64,000 bases of DNA from CAZUCE01 sp964619265. GTDB taxonomy: Bacteria > Planctomycetota > UBA1135 > GCA-002686595. A model generated the notes under the pieces. That model saw only the letters and a list, made by a program, of their open reading frames with translations, was not told the DNA's origin and did not search any database. How positions within the stretch are numbered: position 1 is the first letter of the stretch; the number at the start of each line of letters is the position of its first letter. This document shows positions 25,076 through 33,153 of this stretch, one piece after another. Both the position numbers and the translations under genes were made by a program. The stretch covers positions 53,605-117,604 of the forward strand of contig CAZUCE010000012.1 of assembly GCA_964619265.1 (NCBI GenBank), given 5' to 3'.

Positions 25076-26031
25076 GTGGAGTATCGCTTTCGTAGTTCGG
25101 GTGGCAAGTCCAAGGAGCTCCAGAGGTCCTGAACAGCATCGACGAGCGTCCGCTCTGGCGCCCAGCCCAAGACTTGTGCTAACCGGGCGTGGTCTGCGCA
25201 TAGATTTGGACGATCAACCTTCCGCACCCGGTCCTGATCCACGACGATTTCGATCTCCTCTTCGAGAGCATCGGAGAACGCCTTGACCACATCTTCGACT
25301 GACCAAGATTGACCGCGACCGAGGTTGTATATCTCGACCTCTCCCGGTCGTGAGCACCCGTGAACGGCTAGCTGCGCGAAGCCATGCGCTGCATCAAGAA
25401 CGTGGAGGTAGTCTCGCCGCGGAGTCAAGTTCCCCAGCTCAATTCGCCGACGTCCGGCTTCGAGCTGGGCGGCGATTTCAGGCAACAGGTGTGGATTGGT
25501 TTCACCTGGACCGATGACATTGAACAGCCGCACGATCGTGGCTGCAAATCCGCGTTCGCGCGCAAAGTAGCGGGTGTAGTGCTCTCCGTGGAGCTTGGTA
25601 AGCCCGTACAGATCCCCTGGTGTTGCGACAACGGGGTCGTCCTCGCGATGCGGCTCAAGCGAGGGCTGGTAAACCGCAGCGCTACTCACGAAAAGGAACC
25701 GGCAGTCCTCCGGACAACTCGCCAACAGGTTGACGGTTCCATTTACGTTCGTCGCGAATGCGCCTGTCGGATTCTGCTCACACTCGGGGATGTAGTGAAT
25801 CGCGGCAAGATGGAGGATCGCATCTGGGCGAAACCTTCGAACTTCCGTTTCGACGGCTTCTGCGTTCAGCAGGTCGATTTTTACGAACTCCACGCCAGCA
25901 AGATCTGGAGACTCGATCCGCTGACGCCCAAAGCGAAAAGAATCGAGAACCAGGACGTCGTGTTCTCGGACAAGCTCGCGACATAGAGGTCTTCCGACAA
26001 AGCCTCCTCCGCCTGTTACCAGCACCCTCAT
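25072..26031 (-). CDS. NAD-dependent epimerase/dehydratase (sugar nucleotide)
   Basis: This is an extended short-chain dehydrogenase of 319 residues with the Rossmann motif GGGGFVGRP, catalytic SSAAVYQ and YGLTK (Tyr-x3-Lys), and FNVIGPGETNPHLL. It would act on a nucleotide-activated sugar, for example as a 4-epimerase or 4,6-dehydratase-like enzyme; sequence alone does not fix the reaction. The ATG overlaps the GT2 stop and its own stop overlaps the GT4 start, so translation is coupled on both sides. Confidence 0.83.
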   Translation of the reverse strand: MRVLVTGGGGFVGRPLCRELVREHDVLVLDSFRFGRQRIESPDLAGVEFVKIDLLNAEAVETEVRRFRPDAILHLAAIHYIPECEQNPTGAFATNVNGTVNLLASCPEDCRFLFVSSAAVYQPSLEPHREDDPVVATPGDLYGLTKLHGEHYTRYFARERGFAATIVRLFNVIGPGETNPHLLPEIAAQLEAGRRRIELGNLTPRRDYLHVLDAAHGFAQLAVHGCSRPGEVEIYNLGRGQSWSVEDVVKAFSDALEEEIEIVVDQDRVRKVDRPNLCADHARLAQVLGWAPERTLVDAVQDLWSSLDLPPELRKRYST

Positions 26032-26828
26032 GACGCCTCTGGAGATTGAGAAAAGAGGGACGGAGCCTTCTTGTGGAGAAACCAGCGCGGGTTCCGAGCA
26101 TTCTGCCAGACCCGCATGAGCTCCCGGTAGAGTCGACGCTGGGCACTGCCGTGCGGTCCGTCGCGCTCTAGGATGCGTACATACTCCTCGTCGATACGCG
26201 GATCCCCGGAATCGCTTGCGTTTGCATCATGCCGCCGAAAGGTCGCAACCGTCACAGGTAGGCGGTTGAATCGTGAGATCTTCAACGCTCGAGAGAAGAA
26301 GTCGTAGTCTCCCACAAATCGGTACTCCGGATTGAAACCGCCGACCTTCGCGTAAAACTCGGGAGTCATCCAGGTTGACTGGTGGTGAACACAGTTCCAA
26401 CGCAGCGATGTGTACAGGCCTCTCGTCATCCACTTCGGTGGCGCTGCGATATCCCCCAAGGACTCTCCGTTTCGATCGATCCAGCGAATCCCTCCCACAG
26501 CCCAATCCGAGGTGCGGGATCCGTACCAGTTCGCCACTGCAGAACTGGCTCCTGGCGTCAGAGTGTCATCAGCACCGAGAAAGCTGACAAGATCCCCTGT
26601 CGCCGCGCGCGTGCCCTTGTCGATCGCATCAAAGATGCCATCGTCGCCATCCTGAAGGAGGCGACAACCAGCGGCTTGCGCGATTTCAACGGTGCCATCC
26701 GTACTTCCAGCATCAACGATGATGTGCTCGATTTCGACCTGCTCTGAATTCTCCGAGAGGATCGACTCAACGAGGTCTGGAAGGAAGGTCTCCGCGTTTA
26801 ACGTGGGGGTTACTATCGAAAGTCTCAT
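26028..26828 (-). CDS. GT2-family glycosyltransferase
   Basis: This 266-residue inverting GT-A enzyme has the N-terminal LSIVTPTLNAETFL, the DAGSTDGTVEIAQ donor-binding segment, DDGIFDAIDKGTRAATGDLVSFLGADD with the metal-binding GADD motif, and a distal YDFFSRALK acceptor region. The DGIYDAxNKG-like motif groups it with WcaA/colanic-type transferases. It is the first gene of the minus-strand operon, so the promoter should lie just right of 26828, where I see only a weak ribosome binding site. The substrate is unknown. Confidence 0.85.
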   Translation of the reverse strand: MRLSIVTPTLNAETFLPDLVESILSENSEQVEIEHIIVDAGSTDGTVEIAQAAGCRLLQDGDDGIFDAIDKGTRAATGDLVSFLGADDTLTPGASSAVANWYGSRTSDWAVGGIRWIDRNGESLGDIAAPPKWMTRGLYTSLRWNCVHHQSTWMTPEFYAKVGGFNPEYRFVGDYDFFSRALKISRFNRLPVTVATFRRHDANASDSGDPRIDEEYVRILERDGPHGSAQRRLYRELMRVWQNARNPRWFLHKKAPSLFSQSPEAS

Positions 26829-27665
26829 TGTCTACTTCGGGGGGATTCGCCTGTTCCGGGCCTCCGGCAGGCCTTCGTGTGCATAGTTCGGGACATGGGC
26901 CCGGTGATAGGGGCCCACTGATAGGGGCCTGAGGATTTGGCTCCGTGGGGGATGACGCGACGGAACTCTTCGCCAACCGTGCTGTGCGTTTTGGGTTCGC
27001 GCCTGGGGCTGCTCTCAAGGCTGGCGCCCAACTGTTGGCGCTCGACAATCACGCTGTCGAGTGTCAGTTCGCTGAGCACCGTGAAGCCTCGGTCGCCGAT
27101 CGAGGTCCGATAGCTACCAGCTGCTTCGCTCTTTCTTGTTCGAGTCTTCAAGTGCGGGACGAGGCCGCTGCTCAAGCCTCCCTCCCACCATGAGGCCGTT
27201 GAGGACTCAGACACCGCTGCGGACAACCCTCTTGCTTGGCAGTCTTTGGAAGGCCGCTTCAAGTTCGGTTGCGGTCCGCACGCCCAGCTGCAAGCTAGGC
27301 GTCGAGAATTCTCCTTCGCCGTCAACGAACAACCTGCGGGGATCCCCGTCCACGCTTCCAACCTCAAGGCCCTCGACCATGGGTTCGCGTCCAGGATCGA
27401 CCCGTGCTGTTGAGCAAGGGCGACCTGGGTCTGGGCGCCCAGCAGGCTGACTCCTTCAAGCCGACTCCGTCCGCTGCGGCCAGTGGTTTGTCTGATCATG
27501 AAAGGGGCCAGTACGAGGGGGAGACGCGCCAGGCCGCCGGAGCTGCTGGAAGCCTCCAAGGACGGGTTTAAGGCGGTGTAGTACGAGGGTATCCCATAAT
27601 CGGGACAGCGGTGGGAACTCCCTCATTCGCCCCCAGTCCCACAGCAGCTGGCCCGGCTTTTGAGG
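26829..27665. other. Gene-poor scar next to the polysaccharide operon
   Basis: No complete gene is supportable here. Overlapping open frames on both strands lack homology. One 57-residue minus-strand frame (27207-27380, beginning MVEGLEVGSVDGDPRRLFVD) looks protein-like but has no ribosome binding site I can defend; it may be a fragment of a lost gene. A decamer GATAGGGGCC occurs twice near 26900-26930. Confidence 0.4.
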
Positions 27666-27860
27666 CTATTTACGCAAGCCAAATCGCGAACCGTCCAAGT
27701 CGAACACAATTTGCAGCACATTTGGCCATCGCTTCGCCAAGCGGCTTTCAAGTCCGCTCTGGCAGGCACAGGACTCGGCAAAAGACGTGTTGTTGCACGG
27801 CTCGTGCCCGGGCTGGAAGCCGTTGATGCGCAACTCGTATTCGCGCTGGAATTCCCCCTA
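27666..27860 (-). pseudogene. C-terminal fragment of an unidentified protein
   Basis: Between an in-frame TAG and the TAG at 27668-27666 there is a start-less 63-codon frame reading REYELRINGFQPGHEP... and ending in FDLDGSRFGLRK. Its composition looks like real protein, but I do not recognise it. It abuts the transposase remnant, so it may be the tail of a gene broken by insertion or recombination. Confidence 0.3.
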
Positions 27861-27903
27861 TCCCAGCCTTTCAACTCGAAGTCACTACGGATCGCGGCCG
27901 GCC

Positions 27904-28795
27904 CTACTCGAACATCCAATTCAATAGGTTGCATGCGATCGACGCCTCCGTCGCTTGCGCGTCCGTATGACGGGCGCGTGCCGCCCGCCAACGATCGACT
28001 TCATACGGGAGAAGGTGTTCTCGGCGCGCTCCTGGCGCCGATAGCCAGACTCCTTCTTGCACCTTCGCCTTCCGACCTTGCGGACCCTTCGGGTCGTCCG
28101 GTCGCATTCCGGCAAGTGCGGCTTCCGCTTGGTCGGTGCAGTGGCCATTCGCGATGGGGACACAACAACCTTGGCTCCTCGCGCCTTGGCCGCCTTGTAG
28201 ATCGCGGGCGAACCGCAGGCTCCGCCGGCTATGAAGCTACGAACCTTGCGACCTACGGACTGGAGGAGTTTGATTCCGTCACCAGCGTCGTCCGCACTCC
28301 TGCCGGTCAGCGACTGGGCGACGACCCCGCCGGCAGCCTCCGCCCCCGGGGGGAGTTTCCTCCAGCCGCGCCGGCCTTTCCCACCGTGTTTGGCAACAGC
28401 CCGCTCTCGCTCCCCCACGATCGAGAGACCGGTGCCGTCCACGATCCACTGAATCGACCCAGTACCTCCTGATCTGCGTAGTCGAAATCCTAGCCCCTTG
28501 CTCCGGCGAGAGAGCGTCGTGTGATCCGGTGCTGGAAAGTCTAGCGCCCATCAATCCGAACAGCGAGCGCATGCAACCCTCGGCCTGTCGCCATGGGAGG
28601 CCGAAGATTCACCGCAACGTGAGCGTGCTCTCGAAGCTAGGTCCGAGAACTCTCGCCTGCGACCAGGGAGCCCACAGTTCACAGGAGACTACGCCGCTAC
28701 CGTGGCTGGAGACAGCCACACCCTGATGTCACCCCGCCGAACGAGCCCGCGCTCATACTCCACCCAGTTGTCGACGCGGTATTGGTTCTTGTGAT
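27904..28795 (-). pseudogene. Decayed IS5-family (DDE) transposase
   Basis: Pieces of one transposase occur in order across frames: NWVEYERGLVRRGDIRVWL (stop follows), FSDLA, then IFGLPWRQAEGCMRSLFGLMGARL preceded by an in-frame TGA, PDHTTLSRRSKGL, IVDGTGLSIVGERERAVAKHGGKGRRGWRKL with the first catalytic Asp, KARGAKVVVSPSRMATAPTKRK, and finally DAQATEASIACNLLNWMFE after another frameshift. At least two stops and two to three frameshifts show it is dead. No flanking inverted repeats were evident. A hairpin at 28796-28821 lies at its upstream edge. It marks past mobile-element activity between the polysaccharide locus and the ribosomal cluster. Confidence 0.85.
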
Positions 28796-28821
28796 TCGGG
28801 TGGACTTGAGAATCCACCCGA
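28796..28821. other. Hairpin at the edge of the transposase remnant
   Basis: TCGGGTGGA (28796-28804) pairs with TCCACCCGA (28813-28821), nine base pairs with an 8-nt loop. It may be part of the insertion-sequence end or a stray terminator. Around it, 28822-29026 shows no gene. Confidence 0.35.
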
Positions 28822-29026
28822 CCCGTCTCACCTCGTGATGCCGAACCCCCTCGGCATGCAACCTGAAGGACCCTAGGAGCGGGTCAGGCCCCCGAGCGAT
28901 GCACCAACGCCGCGAATGGGTGGATCGAGGTCCCCCCGCGGGTCCCACCCCCTATTTTCCGCAGGCCGAACTCGCGCGAACCTAACCGAGGAATCGCGAA
29001 GGCCCCATGGCGGGCAAGAACGCTCA

Positions 29027-29060
29027 GAGGCCCCCGCTGACCGAAGTCGGCGGGGGCCTC
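29027..29060 (-). terminator. Terminator hairpin of the ribosomal protein cluster
   Basis: GAGGCCCCCGC (29027-29037) pairs with GCGGGGGCCTC (29050-29060) and the stem continues inward (TGAC/GTCG) to a CGAA tetraloop, about 15 bp in all. It lies 43 bases after the rplQ stop and ends the long minus-strand cluster. There is no U-tract after the stem, as for the rpoC hairpin. Confidence 0.7.
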
Positions 29061-29103
29061 CCAAGGCCCGATCAAAGGGGAGTCTCCTGCCCCCTTGAGT
29101 GGA

Positions 29104-29475
29104 CTACTCGCTTTCGGAGCGCTCGACGAATTCGATCATCGCGCGCTTGCCGGCGTCGCCAAGGCGCGGCTTGGCGAGTTTGAGCACGCGGCAGTAGCCG
29201 CCGGGGCGCTCCTTGAAGCGCGGGCCCAGTTCGTCGAACAACTTCGTGACGGCATCGTTGTTGCGCAGCTTGGCGAAAGCCTGACGCCGGTTGTGGAGCG
29301 TCGGCTCCTTGGCCAGCGTCACGAGCTTCTCAACGAACGGACGCAGGTTCTTCGCCTTTGCCTCGGTCGTCGTGATGCGCTCATGCTCGATCAGCGAAGA
29401 CGCCATGTTGCGGGTCATCGCGATGCGGTGAGCCGTGGTACGGCCCAGTTTCCTTCCAAATACCTTGTGACGCAT
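29104..29475 (-). CDS. rplQ: 50S ribosomal protein L17
   Basis: L17 binds domain III of 23S rRNA near the exit-tunnel rim. The 123-residue protein has the invariant start MRHKVFGRKLGRTTAHR, the NMASSLIEHERITTTEAKAK block and the conserved PRLGDAGKRAMIEFVE ending. It is the last gene of the alpha operon, seven bases after rpoA, and is followed by a strong hairpin. No anomalies. Confidence 0.97.
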   Translation of the reverse strand: MRHKVFGRKLGRTTAHRIAMTRNMASSLIEHERITTTEAKAKNLRPFVEKLVTLAKEPTLHNRRQAFAKLRNNDAVTKLFDELGPRFKERPGGYCRVLKLAKPRLGDAGKRAMIEFVERSESE

Positions 29476-29482
29476 GGCCTTA

Positions 29483-30472
29483 TCAGACTTCCATGCCGAG
29501 CGAGAGTTCCAGCTCGGCGAGTTTGGTCTTGATCTCGGTCAAGCTAGTCTTGCCGAGGTTCTTGAGTTTGATGATCTCAGGCTCACTGATGGCGACGAGA
29601 TCGCGAATCGTGCGCAGGTTCGCGCTGTCCAGGCAGTTGCGAGCTCGAACGGAAAGTTCGAGATCGCTGAGCGGGCGGTCGAGGACCTTGGAGACCTCTT
29701 CGTCCGCGCGGTTTTGGTGGTGAAGCTCGCTCTCGGCGGGATCCCCCACCACCGGCGGCTCGTCGGCACCCGGCTCGAACAAGACGAACGGGTTGAGGTG
29801 TTTGCGGTAGACCTTCGCGGCCTCGGTCAGGGCGACCTGGGGCTCGATGGTTCCGTCCGTCCAGACCTCAAGGACCAAGCGGTCGTAGTTCGTGAACTTG
29901 CCTACTCGAGTTGCCTCGACGGCATACCGCACACGGTGGACCGGCGAGTAGATCGAATCGACGGGGATGGTGCCCAGGGGCTGATCTTCCTGACGGTTCT
30001 CCTCGGCAGGCACGTAGCCGCGGCCGCGGGCGACGTCCAGCTCGATGCGGAACTCGCGGTCGAGACTCAGGTTGGCGATGACCAGGTCGGTGTTGATGAC
30101 CTTCGCGCCGCCCTCGCACTCGACGTCGGCGCCCGTGACCGGCCCCTTGCTGTCCTTCTCGATGACGGCCTTGATCGGGTCGGCGCCGTCGTACTGGATG
30201 CGCAAACGCTTGAGGTTGAGAATGATGTCGGTAACGTCCTCATAGACCCCTTCCAGCGAGTCAAACTCGTGGGTGGCCCCCTCAATCCGCACAGCCGTCA
30301 CGGCCGTACCTTGGATCGAGGACAGCAGGACGCGGCGCAGGCCGTTTCCGATCGTGTTGCCAAATCCACGCTCGAAGGGCTCGACCACAAAGCTGCCGTA
30401 CTCTTCGGAGAGCGACTCGTGATCGGCTTCGACGCGGCTCGGTAGCTCGAAGTTTCTCCAGCGGATTCTCAT
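29483..30472 (-). CDS. rpoA: DNA-directed RNA polymerase subunit alpha
   Basis: Alpha dimerises to nucleate RNA polymerase assembly; its C-terminal domain contacts UP elements and activators. The 329 residues include the N-terminal domain (FGNTIGNGLRRVLLSSIQGTAVTAVRIEGA) and a complete C-terminal domain (LELSVRARNCLDSANLRTIRDLVAISEPEIIKLKNLGKTSLTEI), so UP-element contacts are expected. It lies between rpsD and rplQ in the standard alpha operon order. Confidence 0.97.
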   Translation of the reverse strand: MRIRWRNFELPSRVEADHESLSEEYGSFVVEPFERGFGNTIGNGLRRVLLSSIQGTAVTAVRIEGATHEFDSLEGVYEDVTDIILNLKRLRIQYDGADPIKAVIEKDSKGPVTGADVECEGGAKVINTDLVIANLSLDREFRIELDVARGRGYVPAEENRQEDQPLGTIPVDSIYSPVHRVRYAVEATRVGKFTNYDRLVLEVWTDGTIEPQVALTEAAKVYRKHLNPFVLFEPGADEPPVVGDPAESELHHQNRADEEVSKVLDRPLSDLELSVRARNCLDSANLRTIRDLVAISEPEIIKLKNLGKTSLTEIKTKLAELELSLGMEV

Positions 30473-30491
30473 CGGTTTGTCCTGGGTAGGG

Positions 30492-31121
30492 TCAGCGCGA
30501 GCAAAGCTCGATGATCATTTGGAGTTGAATCGGGTGCATGAAGTGCTCCCGGGTGGGCAGCGACTGGACGGTCGCCTCAAGGTTGCCGGCATCGACGGCG
30601 ATCCAATCCGGAACCGTCTGCGACTTGTTGAACTCGATCGCCTCGCTGACGATCTTCTTGGTCTTCTCGGAGGAACGCAGGCTCAGCTTGTCCCCGGTCC
30701 GGATCTGGTACGACGCGATGTCGACCCGCCGACCGTTGACCTGGAAGTGACCATGATTGACCAGGTGGCGGGCGTGAACGCGGCTAAGCGCAAACCCGGA
30801 CCCGATCACGAAGCTGTCGAGGCGTCGCTCCAGCAGGGAGACCAAGTTGTCCCCGGTGTTGCCTGCCATACGCTCCGCTTCGCGGAAGTACAGGCGGAAC
30901 TGCCGCTCAAGCAGGTTGCCGTACACGCGCTTCAGCTTCTGCTTCTCGCGAAGGCGAAGGCCGTAATCGGTGGCCTTGCTACGACGCTGAGCGTGCTGGC
31001 CGGGCGGGTAGTTGCGCTTGACGACGCCGCACTTGTCCGAGAAGCAGCGCTGTCCCTTCAGGAACAGCTGCATGCCCTCTCGGCGGCACAGCTTGCAGAC
31101 GGGTCCGGTGTAACGGGCCAT
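30492..31121 (-). CDS. rpsD: 30S ribosomal protein S4
   Basis: S4 nucleates assembly of the 16S 5' domain and usually autoregulates the alpha operon. The 209-residue protein starts MARYTGPVCKLCRREG and keeps the zinc-type Cys set (CKLC, then C and C near residues 26-31), i.e. the C+ form. The S4 RNA-binding domain (LVNHGHFQVNGRRVDIASY) is normal. It is separated from rpsK by 124 bases, an unusually wide gap in this cluster that could carry an S4 target. Confidence 0.97.
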   Translation of the reverse strand: MARYTGPVCKLCRREGMQLFLKGQRCFSDKCGVVKRNYPPGQHAQRRSKATDYGLRLREKQKLKRVYGNLLERQFRLYFREAERMAGNTGDNLVSLLERRLDSFVIGSGFALSRVHARHLVNHGHFQVNGRRVDIASYQIRTGDKLSLRSSEKTKKIVSEAIEFNKSQTVPDWIAVDAGNLEATVQSLPTREHFMHPIQLQMIIELCSR

Positions 31122-31245
31122 GGACTTGAGTTCGGTTCTCGGGGTGGGTGTTCGATGTCTCAGCGCCGCGGGGCGCCAGAACAGAAGGCGGGAGAGGGGC
31201 GCCAGCGGGACGAATCGGAACGAAACGCCCCCGCAGGCTCGTCTC

Positions 31246-31629
31246 TCAGACGCGGCGGCGCTTGCGCGCTCGGCATCCGTTGTGGGGCAGCGGGGTGACG
31301 TCTTCGATCAACGAGATCTTGAGGCCCGCGTTGGACAGGGCGCGGATCGCGGACTCTCGCCCTGATCCGACTCCTTTCACGCGAACTTCGATCTCCTTCA
31401 TGCCGTGACGAGTCGCAGCCGTAGCTGCGCGGTCGGCCGCACGCTGGGCGGCGTACGGGGTGGATTTACGCGTGCCCTTGAAGCCCACCGTTCCGGCGGT
31501 GCCCCAGGAAACGGTGTCGCCGTTGGGCGCGGTGATCGTGACGTTCGTGTTGTTGAAGCTCGCCTTGATGTGCGCGATCCCGCGCACAATGTTCTTCTTC
31601 GGCTTTCGCTTCGTGGTCTTGGAGGCCAT
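31246..31629 (-). CDS. rpsK: 30S ribosomal protein S11
   Basis: S11 shapes the platform of the small subunit next to the mRNA exit. The 127-residue protein has a short basic N-terminus, GIAHIKASFNNTNVTITAPNGD, and the C-terminal TPLPHNGCRARKRRRV. All match the family. It is placed between rpsM and rpsD as expected. Confidence 0.97.
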   Translation of the reverse strand: MASKTTKRKPKKNIVRGIAHIKASFNNTNVTITAPNGDTVSWGTAGTVGFKGTRKSTPYAAQRAADRAATAATRHGMKEIEVRVKGVGSGRESAIRALSNAGLKISLIEDVTPLPHNGCRARKRRRV

Positions 31630-31696
31630 GTCTTGGAGCGGTTCTTAGGGACCGTTGCTGTTGGATTCGGTGTTGAGTAGGTCGGCGGTCGCCGCC

Positions 31697-32080
31697 CTAC
31701 TTCATGCCCTTCACGGACTTCTTGCCGGCGACCGTCTTCTTGGGTCCCTTGCGCGTGCGGGCGTTGGTACGAGTGCGCTGACCGCGAACAGGCAGCCCGC
31801 GACGGTGACGAAGGCCGCGGTAGCAGCCGATGTCCCGAAGGCGGTTGATCGCAGCTGCGACCTGGCGGCGAAGCTGACCCTCGACCGCGTAGCTCTCTTG
31901 GAGGTGGGCCGCCAAACCGGTGACCTGCTCCTCCGTCATGTCGCGAGCTTTCATGCTCGGATCGAGATCGAGAGACTTACAGACGGCCAACGAGGTCGTC
32001 TTCCCCACTCCGTAGATGTACGTGAGGGAGACTTCGAGACGCTTGTTGGGCGGGATGTCGACGCCGAGGACGCGGGGCAT
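31697..32080 (-). CDS. rpsM: 30S ribosomal protein S13
   Basis: S13 contacts the P-site tRNA and forms bridge B1 with the large subunit. The 127 residues include the start MPRVLGVDIPPNKRLEVSLTYIYGVG, the helix-turn-helix-like H2TH region and the basic tail RGQRTRTNARTRKGPKKT, a little longer than in E. coli. The gene follows rpmJ and opens the S13-S11-S4 group. Confidence 0.97.
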   Translation of the reverse strand: MPRVLGVDIPPNKRLEVSLTYIYGVGKTTSLAVCKSLDLDPSMKARDMTEEQVTGLAAHLQESYAVEGQLRRQVAAAINRLRDIGCYRGLRHRRGLPVRGQRTRTNARTRKGPKKTVAGKKSVKGMK

Positions 32081-32117
32081 GGTGGTGGCTCTGGCTGGTG
32101 GATCGGAGCGCTTCGGG

Positions 32118-32237
32118 CTACTTGCCCTGGCGCTGCTTGTGGTTGGGGTCTGCTTTACAGATCACGCGCACGACACCACGGCGCTTGACAATCTTGCAGT
32201 GCAGACAAATACGGCGGACGCTGCTTCGAACTTTCAT
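32118..32237 (-). CDS. rpmJ: 50S ribosomal protein L36
   Basis: This 39-codon gene is easily overlooked. It reads MKVRSSVRRICLHCKIVKRR and ends PNHKQRQGK. The C-x2-C...C...H set identifies the zinc-binding (C+) type of L36, so no zinc-free paralogue is implied. Its ATG overlaps the infA stop by four bases, and it lies between infA and rpsM exactly where L36 belongs. Confidence 0.95.
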   Translation of the reverse strand: MKVRSSVRRICLHCKIVKRRGVVRVICKADPNHKQRQGK

Positions 32238-32479
32238 CGGGTTCTCGAGTCCCTCTTTCTTCGGTCGCCCCGCCAAACGATCCTTCCTTTCGTCAGATCG
32301 TAGGGGGACATTTCTACAGTGATCGTGTCACCGGGAAGGATGCGGATGTAGCGCATGCGCATCTTCCCGGACACGTGGGCGAGGATTTCGTGACCGGACT
32401 CCAGCTTCGCCCGAAAACGGGCGTTGGGGAGCGATTCGGTCACGACGGCTTCGACAGTAATCGGTTCTTCTTTGGCCAT
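32234..32479 (-). CDS. infA: Translation initiation factor IF-1
   Basis: IF-1 blocks the A site during initiation. The 81-residue S1-fold protein reads ITVEAVVTESLPNARFRAKL, HEILAHVSGKMRMRYIRILPGD and YDLTKGRIVWRG, the family pattern. It carries a slightly longer Arg/Lys-rich tail (DRRKRDSRTR). It overlaps adk by one base and rpmJ by four, so the adk-infA-rpmJ trio is tightly coupled. Confidence 0.97.
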   Translation of the reverse strand: MAKEEPITVEAVVTESLPNARFRAKLESGHEILAHVSGKMRMRYIRILPGDTITVEMSPYDLTKGRIVWRGDRRKRDSRTR

Positions 32480-33153
32480 CAGTTGCCCCTCCGTTGAGTC
32501 AGGGCTTGGTTCGTGGCCTCGAAGACCTGTTCCGGTGAGCGTTGACCGTCGATTTCGATCAGCGCTCCCCGAGTTCCGTAGTACTCCACCAAGGGAGCCG
32601 TTTGTTCGTGATAGACCTCAAGACGCTTGGTGACGACCTCGGGCTGATCGTCCTTTCGAGACTCGAGCTCTCCACCACACTTATCGCACACACCCGCCAC
32701 AGAGGGCGGCATATGTTCGGCGTGATGGATGTTGCCGCAGTCCTTGCAGACCAGGCGACCGGCGGCCCGCCCAACGATGACCTCGTCTGGGACGTTGAAA
32801 TTGATGGCGAGGAGGTTGGCTCCCCCGGACTCAGCGAGGGCAGCCTCGAGGGCTTCGGCTTGGGGCAGGGTACGCGGGAAGCCGTCCAACAGGTAGCCCT
32901 TCGCGCAGTCTCCGCGGGCAACGCGGTCGAACAGCATCTCGATCACGAGGGCATCAGGGACCAGCTGACCCGACTCCATGTAGCCCTTGGCCCGCTGGCC
33001 CAGCTCGGTCTCACGGCTGAGATTCTCGCGGAACAGATCGCCGGTCGAGATGTGCGGGAGCCCCTCAGCGGCGCTGAGGCGCTTGGCTTGGGTTCCCTTG
33101 CCAGCGCCAGGAGCTCCCAGCAGCAGCAAAATTGTGCGATCCCCGGAGCTCAT
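32479..33153 (-). CDS. adk: Adenylate kinase (zinc-lid type)
   Basis: This enzyme catalyses ATP + AMP to 2 ADP. The 224-residue protein has the P-loop GAPGAGKGTQAKRL, the AMP-binding GFPRTLPQAEAL and a lid with two CxxC pairs (CKDCG and CDKCG) that should bind a structural zinc, as in Gram-positive and deltaproteobacterial long-type kinases; E. coli lacks these. Its start overlaps the secY stop by four bases. The secY-adk-infA order is common outside Enterobacteria. Confidence 0.96.
   Translation of the reverse strand: MSSGDRTILLLLGAPGAGKGTQAKRLSAAEGLPHISTGDLFRENLSRETELGQRAKGYMESGQLVPDALVIEMLFDRVARGDCAKGYLLDGFPRTLPQAEALEAALAESGGANLLAINFNVPDEVIVGRAAGRLVCKDCGNIHHAEHMPPSVAGVCDKCGGELESRKDDQPEVVTKRLEVYHEQTAPLVEYYGTRGALIEIDGQRSPEQVFEATNQALTQRRGN

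Noticed and set aside
26825..27559. 244-codon minus-strand frame as a gene upstream of GT2
   Set aside because: Low-complexity composition, no ribosome binding site, no domain, and frame-shifted protein-like segments in other frames suggest a scar.
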